DNA of 64,000 nucleotides from Pisaster brevispinus (lineage: Eukaryota; Echinodermata; Asteroidea; Forcipulatida; Asteriidae), in NCBI GenBank assembly GCA_023634235.1, contig JAMKCF010000008.1:4345001-4409000 (forward strand). The letters are read 5' to 3'. Each line of letters opens with the position of its first letter. Position 1 is the stretch's first letter. This document shows positions 56,101 through 64,000 of the stretch, in pieces. The notes under the pieces were generated by a model. That model did no database searches. It saw only the letters and a program-made list of their open reading frames with translations, and had not been told where the DNA came from. The position numbers were made by a program, and so were the translations under genes.

Positions 56101-59100
56101 CTCATGTACCACCTGTGACTGGTATTCTGCTCATTTTTGCTTAGCTGAAAATAGTTTTCTGCTTAAGCAACTCTATGAAATTGAGCCCTGGAGAGAACCC
56201 TAATTGCTAAGGCTGTATCGGAATTTGCTGCTACGGCTACAGCTACGGCTAGATTTCCGTGTCATCATGCGTTGGAAGTATAGTACATCCTATGCAACAT
56301 GCTTAGCAACAGTCGTAGCCGTAGCTGTAGCCGCCAGTTCGGATACGGCCTAATGCTAGTTTACTCTTATCCAGGATCTGTGTGTCAGGAAGCAGAGAGA
56401 CGCCTGGTGGATCCGCCTGGGCATACAGGAGGGAACCCAAGTCCAGAGGCAGACGGCTAGCAATGTGGTGTACATGGTCCATCCGCCACAGTCCCAGTTT
56501 ATCATCCTGTCTACCATCAAAGTCTCCCACAAAGACTGCGTCATGCAGGTAATGTCTTGGGCTCAAGTCTCGACCTCTTTACCTTGAAGCTGTTAAGAGC
56601 AACAGACTCAAGCTCTGGGGTATGTTTTTTTTCTTCTTTTTCTTGTTTGCGTATCGGCCGAAATTTGCGCGTATCGGCTTGTACATGACTTTTCAATTTG
56701 TACGGCTTTTCAATTCCAAATAACACAATTTATTGTATTTCTTTTAAAGCAGGTCTTATTAAAATCATTTAGAAGTGGTGTGTGTTTTTGTTAACAACTT
56801 TTTTGAACTATTTATATTTTATTTTTGATCTGAATAGCTTTCTTAGTAGTAGTATGATGTGTTTTAAATGTTAAGAATGTGTTATTTGTTGACGTGCCTG
56901 ATACATGTAACGGAATTGAAATGTTTTTGTATTTTATTCTGATATGCTTGCGTTTGAGCCAATGTAAGACACAATAAGTGCTTTATTATGGATTTCAGGC
57001 ATGTTATTCTTAACAACCCACCCCCCTCCCCCCACTCGTCAAAATCCAAAGTTGCACATTCTTGTTTGATTCTGGTGGACTGAGGACTACACTAGTCAAC
57101 TGATAATCCTTTACATGGAATCGGGCGCGATTTCACAAAGCACTAAGATTCATCTTAAGATGAGTTGTCAGTATCACAAGAGTGATTTGTATTTTGACAT
57201 CACACTTTACTAAGCAATGAAGATTGATACACAGTTAAGATCAATTTGAACTCTTTGTGAAATCGGCCCCAGACATACATGCACCTCTACAACCAGAGGC
57301 CCACAGTTTGGGTGCTGAGTTACCATACGGTGTTGGATTTTATTACAGTGAAGAAGGATCCTATAGAAAACCACTCATAGGAGTCAGGGTTAAGATTTCC
57401 ATCTAGATTAGACCTATTAGTTAATTTTCCCAATTTTTTAAGGGGTCAGATTTCATGCCAGTTTTTAATTGTTTGACCTCTCTTTTCATCCAGGCTTTGC
57501 TAAACAGCCTCCGCTAAGGAGTTAGGATTAGGGTTAGGGTTAGGGTTAGGGTTAAGATTTCCATCTAGATTAGACCTATTACTTAAATTTTCTCCTTTTT
57601 TAAGGGGTCAGATTTCATGCCAGTTTTTAATTGTTTGACCTCTCTTTTCATCCAGGCTTTGCTAAACAGCCTCCGCTGCAGTGAGATTCGTGAGATCCAG
57701 CTGACAGGTCGCGACCTGGACTCCCTGGCGTCCTTGGCTTTGAACAGCAACAGCCAGGGATGGTTCTCACAGTTCAGACTGAACCAGGTGGACACCAATC
57801 CTCTGGCCAAGAGACTGTCCAGGAAAAGGAAAGGTGGGTGACACTACCCTCCAAAAAGAAATTGAAAAGAGCGAGGCTATGTTAGCTACGCTCGCCTGTG
57901 CATGAATCGTTCAAGATGCCCATTCATGAATTCAGGACTCTTCAAAGAAATTCAGTTTTTAATTCCCCTTTTGGCATGGTGTGGTCGAGTGCTCTTTTGC
58001 ACCGGTCTCAAGCTGTGGTGTTTCTGATCATCAGAATGGGATGGTCTTGGCGTTTGTGTCCTTAAGCAAGACACTTGACCACAACTGCTTCGTCCTTAGG
58101 GTGGGATGTAAAGATGTAGGTCCTGTGTGTTTGTCACTAAGAGAAGGGGTTTGCCCCGGTGTTTCTGGCAGTGGCAGCTGAATGCCCCGCAGCACCTTGT
58201 CAACCCTTACAAGGTGTTACATAAATGGGTCTCATAATTCAAAAACTTCAAAAAAATAAATCTGGAAATAAATAATGATAAGTGCTTTGAGAAGCCTGTA
58301 GAACAAGTGCTATATAAAAACTAGTTACTATTATTATGATTAGTTGCCCCGGTGTGTATCTGAAACTGAATCTGACAGTTTGGTCTGTTCTAGACGCTAA
58401 AGAATGCCCGCGGTTCAGTGGAATGCAAGCACGTTCCAGTTCCACCGGACCGTACCATTATGCCGAAAGGTCACAGGTTTATGATTTGTATTTTCGTGTG
58501 TTTGCTTATTCTTTTATTCTTGATTGTTTTTTATCTGGAAGCTCCCTCCTCAGAAATGCCAGACTCGGAAATCGTTTTCGAGAACGAGAAAGAAAAGGAG
58601 CTTAGAGACAAACAGGTCCTTCATTCCTTTGGATCCAACGAGCAACCAAAATTACAAAAGATAGAGTACAAGGTGAGGCATAGTTTTAATAAGTCATTTG
58701 AGAGGTTTTTTTTTTTAAATACTTGTGTCACAATGACTTGCCTATAGTTGCAAGTGAAGAGAGTGTTCAACCTTTGATAGACCCCTTGCATACCCGACCA
58801 ACGCTAAAGTAAAAGACAAAAAAGGTAATGTTTGTGTGAGACAAGCAAAACTTTCAGCCAATGCTGCGTGTTGTGGCCAAGTGGTCAAGTGCACTGGACT
58901 CGGTGTTTCTGATCAGCAGAGTGGGGGTTCGAGTTCTCGGTCTTGACACTAGTGTCCATAAGCAAGACTCTAAACCATTATTGCTTCGTCCTTTAGATGT
59001 GATGCGAAGCAGCTTGTCCCGTGTGTTGTGTACTGCACACAAATAAACCCATTTGCAGTTATCTCTTAGAGGAGGGGTTTCCCCCTGTGCTTCTGGCAGT

Positions 59101-59988
59101 GGCTGATGAGTGCGCCCTCGGCACCATTTAACCATTTATAAAATGCTACATAAATGAGTCTCATAATTCAAAAACATAGCTCTGCTTATCCTGTTGAAAA
59201 ACAAATAATGAACACTTTGAAACAGCTCTAGGGCTGTGATCAATATCAATATAAGAAACCCAGTATTATTAAAGAGAGGTCTTCCCTTGACCTAAGTGAG
59301 GGCGCTGTTTGAGCTCCTGATATCATTTTACACATGGTTCGGAGCAAGCTTTTGCATATTTACTTTAGAGACAAAAAAAGACCCTGTGTCATAATTTGTA
59401 AGAGCGAAAAACGTGTAGACATAGTTTAGTAGTATCTTGTTTGTATAGTTAAGTAGTACATATCTCTATCAACTATTGTAACTTAATTGATGTAATGATT
59501 TGCATCGAGATAAAGAATAATGTTTTGGTTTTACCATACACTGCTGTTTGATAAGCAGTGTATGCTCGGTGCTTTCCCCCTAAGTCATGCGGGAGGAAAA
59601 GTCCTCAGGCATACCTGCGTCCCGGGCATCCTGGAGCAGATGTCTTATAAATATTTTGTTTAATTGTTCAAAAAATAAAGATTGGGATTTGGGAGCTCTG
59701 CTCATTGTGTCCTAGTTGAAATATCACCTTGTTTTCTTTTCTTGAAATTGACAGCTTGAGACCAGATTCCGTGGGTCTGAGTTCGCTCCTGCCATGGCCC
59801 TACACAAAGACCCTTTCCGCTGCCGAGTTAAGTTTGAAGGCCCCAACGTCCTGGAGGGGATTAAGGAATTGGGAAAAACTGGCCTGACGTCACTACCTCT
59901 GCCTCATCACCTTGGAAATGTACACTCTCTCGCCAAAAACCACTTTGTGTTGGCAGATAAAAAACGCAGCCGCCCAGAACAGAAATGA
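53183..59988 (+). CDS. CENPN: Centromere protein N, nine coding exons
   Basis: Exons: 53183-53371, 54092-54137, 54644-54703, 55496-55578, 56375-56548, 57656-57833, 58419-58469, 58542-58672, 59755-59988, all GT-AG and in phase, giving 381 residues (human about 340). Exon 1 is the pyrin-like N-terminal domain (YVTLLKQWGSFPADRLRDVE, ALVQHVIQLCS) that reads CENP-A nucleosomes in vertebrates. Exons 2-5 give LKHLSKHAVAELELIYHQNH, KWSVFQLTKQ, EEFKERLDKQLSFYFRN and RDAWWIRLGIQEGTQ. The last exons (SEIVFENEKEKELRDKQVLH, KIEYKLETRF, FRCRVKFEGPNVLEGIKELG) align with the vertebrate C-terminus that binds CENP-L. The protein belongs to the kinetochore CCAN. The exon 7 acceptor is chosen because TTCAG before 58419 keeps phase; the nicer TCTAG at 58391-58393 would not. 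Introns carry MITEs, SINEs and a decoy copy of the exon 6 start. Confidence 0.9.
56004..56189. mobile_element. Family A MITE in CENPN intron 4
   Basis: GGTTCCAATTCCATAGAGCT at the left and CTATGAAATTGAGCCC at the right, with AGCTAAGC and TTGCTTAGCT inside. About 20 bp before the next MITE. Confidence 0.65.
56211..56350. mobile_element. Harbinger-like MITE in CENPN intron 4, copy 2
   Basis: GGCTGTATCGGAATTTGCTG-CTACGGCTACAGCTACGGCT pairs with the complement ending GCCGCCAGTTCGGATACGGC-C. TAA flanks both ends (56208-56210, 56351-56353), a clear 3-bp target duplication. It ends 24 bp before exon 5, so the exon 5 acceptor region abuts the element. Confidence 0.82.
57123..57270. mobile_element. 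MITE family E in CENPN intron 5
   Basis: GGGCGCGATTTCACAAAG at the left and CTTTGTGAAATCGGCCCC at the right; AAGATTCATCTTAA and TTAAGATCAATTT inside. A split copy lies at 41951-42662. Confidence 0.75.
57384..57677 (+). repeat. Partial duplication of the CENPN exon 6 acceptor with telomeric filler
   Basis: 57384-57515 and 57544-57677 are near-identical direct copies offset by about 162 bp, spanning the polypyrimidine tract, AG acceptor and first 22 bases of exon 6. The left copy's acceptor (57493) would read ALLNSLR then TAA at 57515. Between the copies lies AGTTAGGATTAGGGTTAGGG and further TTAGGG units. Confidence 0.9.
57971..58330 (+). mobile_element. tRNA-derived SINE in CENPN intron 6
   Basis: Shares GTGTTTCTGATCA-CAGA, AAGCAAGAC, CTGCTTCGTCCTTAG, CTTCTGGCAGTGGC-TGA-like words and ACATAAATG-GTCTCATAATTC with the copy at 58861. 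The B box has decayed. The tail GTGCTATATAAAAACTAGTT precedes an ATT-rich end. Confidence 0.75.
58861..59175 (+). mobile_element. tRNA-derived SINE in CENPN intron 8
   Basis: A box TGGCCAAGTGGTCAAG at 58873 and B box GGTTCGAGTTC at 58926, then a body shared with 57971-58330. Acceptor-stem pairing is lost, so it is a SINE head, not a tRNA gene. Confidence 0.8.
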
Positions 59989-60046
59989 AACAAAAACACT
60001 TATTTCATGATTCTGAACACTGGAATGCTACATTGTTTTTCGGCTA

Positions 60047-60052
60047 AATAAA
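60047..60052 (+). terminator. CENPN polyadenylation signal AATAAA
   Basis: AAATAAA sits about 60 bp after the CENPN stop codon at 59986-59988. Confidence 0.65.
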
Positions 60053-60289
60053 TCGTATGCAGAGGTTCAACCTTGACAGTGGTACGCTTGATGCCAGTAA
60101 AAACAGGGGAGGACCAGTCACAATTCTCTCCAAGTGGTCCAGCTGGCTAGTTCAGTGTGGAAAAGCATTCCTATTTAATATAAAACAATGGTCTAGTGAA
60201 AAAGCTGGTGGACTAGTGAAGTGACAAGATAACTGGTCCTGCAGGCTAGTCACTGAAAAAGTCAAGGGCAAACCCTGCATGCATATTAC

Positions 60290-60560
60290 GTCACTCCATT
60301 AGGGCGCCCACATGCAGAGGTCAAAAGAACGTTGCTCATTGTTCAACTTTGTGCACCACGCGTATAAACCTGTGCATTTCGATTGTTTCATCATCGGTTT
60401 TACCTCAAAGATGGCAGCGGGATGACGTAAATGCAAACAGTCTGTTGTAGTCTCTGTTGCACGTGCAGCTGTCCTTTTTTATTAAGACAGTCAGGATAGA
60501 ATTTGCACTCACAATAAATACTTTTGACACTTTGTTATGGTGACTACCACATCTTCGGCA
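60290..60560. repeat. Diverged relative of the 1478-3532 unit
   Basis: TTACGTCACTCCATTAGGGC, then GTTTCATCATCGGTTTTACC and TCAAAGATGGCAGCGGGATG-ACGTAAATGC follow the order seen in the tandem unit. A shorter piece (TCGTCATCGGTTTACCTCTA-AGATGGCTGC) is at 61758. Confidence 0.6.
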
Positions 60561-61557
60561 AAACAAAATTTATCATAAGGGTGTATTTCTTTGAGGAGTT
60601 GGTAACTCCCACAATAGGATTATTGACAAGAGTTATCAATACAGCGCGCTGTCCTTGGTAGTGAGGCTGGTGCAGCCCCCCATTGTTATAAGTATGTACA
60701 TGTATGTGTAAAGGGAATATGACCAGGGTGAACAAACTTTTTACTGTAATAAATTTTCTAACAATTTTTTAGTTTTTTAGTTTCAAGTTGTTCGCCCTCA
60801 ACGTTTTTAAAACACTAAAAAAAGAGGTCTAGAAATATTTAGAATTTGCCAATAAGCTTTTGCTGATAACAACTGGAACTTTTATCAGGAAATGTTAAGC
60901 AGAAAAAATATTTGCTAAGCAAAATTGTTGGAAGCCAGCCACAAACAATTTGTAAATCTCATTGCATTTTGGCTAGTAAAACCTTTCTGCTATAAAGCAA
61001 ACGTTATAAGTGCTAAGCCTCTTCATAAAACATTTGCAATCTGTGAAGTACGGTGTGTCATGACCAATTTTCTGTTGAATATTTTTTTTATTTCATATTG
61101 TTTTAAAAAATTGATTTGTGTTAATGGTTTCACTTTCACATTGAGAACACTTATTAAATAAAAAAGTAAAAAATATTAAAATGTTTTGGTGTCTGTGTTT
61201 TGTTGTGTCAGTTTGGTTTGAAGGCCGGAATAAGGATTCCGGTGGAGGTTGGTGAAAACATGTAATGTGCTCAACAGTTAGATTTAAAATACATGTACTT
61301 GATTTTTATGTTTTTCATATTTTCTGGTTAAATTTTACTACGTGGATCTCTGTTTTTGCAATGACGTTTGTGGAGCTATCTGTGTAAGAGTTGTTCATTT
61401 TTCTGCTGATTGGTCTAACCATACACATGTAATAAAATAATAAAATTCTGTTTTAGTTTGTTGACAAATAGGAATCAGCGAGGTGGTGGTTTCTTTCATC
61501 CCTGTAGAGCCTGATTCAAAAGCCATGCATGTGGATCAGGTTTGATTGTATGGTTTC
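60561..61557. other. No gene seen
   Basis: 60840-61045 holds AAGCA/GCTAAGC words of a very diverged family A copy. Otherwise AT-rich. Confidence 0.35.
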
Positions 61558-61685
61558 TTGGAGTCCAGTTGGTCGTTTTGCATGCCCACCTGTTGTCATA
61601 CCTCCTTGCTAGGTGACCCGCCCATCTCCACTTGTTCGATTTAATGGTCTTCAAAATATCCTGCACTCATGATTTGCTAATCACT
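61558..61685 (-). pseudogene. LINE (RTE-like) C-terminal fragment, copy 2
   Basis: Matches 20411-20535 at roughly 80% by eye (CATGCCCACCTGTTGTCAT, CCATCTCCACTT-TT-GATTTAAT, AATATCCTGCACTC). Same W-x-W tail region on the - strand. Confidence 0.6.
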
Positions 61686-61924
61686 GTCCAGTTATTGGTG
61701 CTTATGTTATTTGAGGTGTCATGAACAAACCCAATTTGTCAAACTCTTCTTTTGATTGTTTCGTCATCGGTTTACCTCTAAGATGGCTGCTGGATGATGT
61801 CAATGCATAAGAACTATTGTCCTCAGTCCCCACTATAGATAGCAAATAATTACATCACATTGTCTCATTGAGCACATCTTTGCCTGTCCACTGTACACAT
61901 TAATTTCATACTATTTTTTTTTTT

Positions 61925-62048
61925 TAAGCAGGGTACCATCACAAATGGTACACGCGACAAGGTACTTTTGCTGATAGCATTATTCTTGTAAGCAGAATTT
62001 TATGTTTAGTTCTTGTTTGCACTTTCTAAGCAGCTATATGAAATTGGA
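61925..62048. mobile_element. Family A MITE, right half
   Basis: AAGCAGGGTACCATCACAAATGG-type interior, TTCTTGTAAGCAGAATTTT and the end CTAAGCAGCTATATGAAATT-GGAC match family A; the left terminus is eroded. Confidence 0.5.
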
Positions 62049-62590
62049 CTCTGTTGGCAAGTATTTATGTCTATAATACACACATGCATCTGCTGCACGA
62101 CTCAAAAGCAGTGTAATTTTTACCCCAAATCAATAATTTTATCATTACAAGGCATTTCGTTTGACAAAGAATGGTCTGATGTCACTTCTGAATCCTTCAC
62201 TTTGGGGATGTACAAAATAACTCACTCAATACTAATTATATCAAAATTTTAAATATATATTTTATTTTATTTATTTATTTATTTATTTTTATGTAACCAA
62301 GGTAGCCACATCAGTTTTCAATGAACTGTTCACCCTGGTGGCCCTGGGCCCACCATTCCCATGTTGGAACACTTTTGAGGGGCAGTTTCAGGTCGCACAC
62401 AAATTGCAACTATTGGAAAAACAAATGACAACATAAATGAAAATGAGTTCGTAAAAAAATGCACAAATGAATGGTTCGATACATTATGTAGCCCCAACCA
62501 CCCCACCCCCAACAACAACAAATGGTTAAAAAAATGATGTCTGATACCCCCTCCCAAAAATAAAAATGTCTGGTTTACACCACTGATTCC
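62049..62590. other. No gene seen
   Basis: A (TTTA)n tract lies at 62255-62290. C-rich CCCCAACCACCCCACCCCCA at about 62495 resembles the interior of family F-like elements; it ends ACACCACTGATTCCC. Confidence 0.35.
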
Positions 62591-62766
62591 CACAGCTGCC
62601 AACTCTCCCTGGTTCTTGCAGAAAGTTCCCTGAAATTAAGTTTGAAAATCTCCGTGATTATGGAAACTGTTTCATTTTGATGTTAAAAATGTGATTCTAA
62701 ATATCTCCCCCGATTGTCAGTACAAATTCTCCCCGACTGCAGGTTGCAAATGTTGGCAGCCCTGTG
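62591..62766. mobile_element. hAT-like MITE (CAG..CTGCCAAC termini)
   Basis: CACAGCTGCCAACTCTCCCT at the left and ATGTTGGCAGCCCTGTG at the right are inverted; CTCCGTGATTATGG/CTCCCCCGATTGTCAG pair inside. TGATTCC(C)A lies on both sides, close to the 8-bp duplication of hAT elements. Confidence 0.65.
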
Positions 62767-63111
62767 ATTCCATATAGTGGCTACCTCACAATGACCGTTG
62801 TGAACAAAACCATTGATGTACAAGTCACTTTGAAACTGACACGTACATCAATTACCCTGCACCTTAACAATGTAGAATAAAAAGTTACCTACGGTTTTTA
62901 TGTACAAGATTGGTAAAGAATTACTAAATAATACTATGGATGTTCACAACAGTTTCTGTGACCAAAGCTGCAACTATGCACATCTGCTTTGATTACAATA
63001 AGCTTTACTCAATTTGTATGTCATCATCACAATAGTCTTGGTTGCACCATTTAGGAGTCAATGCCCCCTTCTTAAAAAAATAAATAAATAAATGACAACA
63101 GTTAAAGTTAT

Positions 63112-63457
63112 AAGGCGCTATTCTATCAAGATCTACGGAGATCTGGAAGTGCCATCCGACATAATGAGATCCTCAGATAATTTACTGCCGGAAGATGACA
63201 TCATGAATGGAGATGTCGACATCCTGAAACTTAGGATGTCAACTTCCCAAGATAATTCATCATGGGATGATAAAACATCCTGAAAATGTCGAGAGTCCAA
63301 GAACAAAAAATATCTGGAAGACGACATCCTACTTTCAAGACGTCACCATCCCAAGATAACTTATCTCAGGATGTCGTCATCTGACAATTGCATCATCATC
63401 TTGCAGTAAGTTATCGAAGGATATCAACATGTCGAATGGCACTTCCAGAGCGCCGTA
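63112..63457. mobile_element. Foldback element with GATGACATC-type interior
   Basis: AAGGCGCT and ATCTGGAAGTGCCATCCGAC at the left; GTCGAATGGCACTTCCAGAG-CGCCGT at the right. The interior is built from diverged words such as GGAAGATGACATC, GATGTCGACATCCTG and GGATGTCGTCATC in both orientations. Confidence 0.7.
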
Positions 63458-64000
63458 AAGATCATAACATAATAGAAATTAACATGGACAGGAGGAAGAT
63501 TGTGCCAAATCATTGGTCCAGCTACACTGAATGCTTTTTGACGCAGAGCTTTGTTTCTCGGTGGGGAACATTCAAGTGAGTGATGTCAAGTGTGGACCTG
63601 TTTGGTTTTAAAGTGTAGTGCACATTTTAGGCGACGCAGCATTTACACGCTTACAAGTTTGTCTCCCACATCCAGTGGTGAGCTTTGAGTGGTCGAGTCA
63701 CCCCATGTGACATTGGGTCATAGGGTCAATAAACAGATCTGATTGTAGTGGGTAGACTCTATGCCGTGGTTCTATAGTGAGTACATAAAGCGCAACGCAC
63801 TGCAAGCAGAAAACTAGAAACTTGAACAATTAGTAATTTTACAGTTATTCAAAATCATCTCCATTATAATTAGTACTTAAACGGTGACCACTATTATTGA
63901 AAACAGTAACCTATTTAAGTATTAAAGGTGTTGTTTTCATTGAAAATATTAAATTATTAGTTCAAAATGTAACAAATTTAAATAGAATAGGAGAAAATGG
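63458..64000. other. No gene seen
   Basis: AT-rich end of the window; the ORF overlapping its left edge is mostly the foldback element. Confidence 0.35.

Noticed and set aside
58336..58605. Alternative CENPN exon 7 frame starting after TCTAG at 58393
   Set aside because: Joined in phase to exon 6 it would leave exon 8 out of frame; the TTCAG acceptor before 58419 keeps all phases.
59108..59140. CTGATGAGTGCGCC as a further hammerhead
   Set aside because: It lies in a SINE and no GAAA core follows stem II.

Overview
This window is eukaryotic, repeat-dense nuclear DNA from an animal, most likely a marine invertebrate deuterostome (an echinoderm is my best guess, by inference only). The reasons: GT-AG introns in a CENP-N gene that aligns with the vertebrate protein, vertebrate-type TTAGGG arrays, a single-exon secreted C-type lectin, Tx1-like L1, DIRS-like and Penelope-like elements, tRNA-derived SINEs, and many foldback (MITE-like) elements with frequent GAGGGCGC and TACATGTA words. 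There are no operons, ribosome-binding sites or bacterial features. Most long ORFs are chance or repeat artefacts.

Two genes are firm. (1) CENPN, a constitutive centromere-associated network protein, runs on the + strand in nine coding exons from 53183 to 59988, followed by an AATAAA at 60047. (2) A 171-residue single-exon secreted C-type lectin lies on the - strand (47724-48239), with an EPN mannose-type motif and an AATAAA on its own strand. Weaker coding pieces are a terminal exon at 1032-1220, an exon pair with a duplicated and broken second exon (7711-11032), a MAM-like exon at 37407-37492 (-), and isolated coding-like exons at 19690-19893 (-), 31472-31639 and 50841-51101.

Layout. 0-3.9 kb: LINE remnant, foldback element, orphan terminal exon, three tandem copies of a ~690 bp unit rich in CRE and AAGATGGCGG words, then a possible retrotransposon tail. 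7.7-11.2 kb: decayed gene segment duplicated together with an ~80 bp minisatellite. 12.4-14.3 kb: short repeats, a tRNA-SINE and a hairpin-forming satellite. 15.0-15.65 kb: head-to-head duplicated Penelope-like end carrying two hammerhead ribozymes, one per strand. 16.4-22.8 kb: minisatellites, LINE scraps, MITEs. 23.1-24.65 kb: interstitial telomeric array with higher-order repeats. 25.1-28.8 kb: decayed DIRS-like tyrosine-recombinase retroelement with three nested insertions. 28.9-33.2 kb: foldback elements. 34.3-35.9 kb: 22-bp satellite with a 484-bp higher-order period. 39.3-43.0 kb: MITEs nested in MITEs. 43.1-47.0 kb: degenerate L1-Tx1-like LINE. 47.5-49.0 kb: lectin gene and a tandemly repeated upstream region. 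52.3-60.1 kb: CENPN, with hairpin elements just upstream and SINEs and MITEs in its introns. 60-64 kb: scattered repeats.

The two firm genes do not share a pathway. The main biology is mobile-element activity: self-cleaving ribozymes in a retroelement end, layered insertions, and a telomere-repeat-marked partial duplication that placed a decoy splice acceptor with an immediate stop inside CENPN intron 5.
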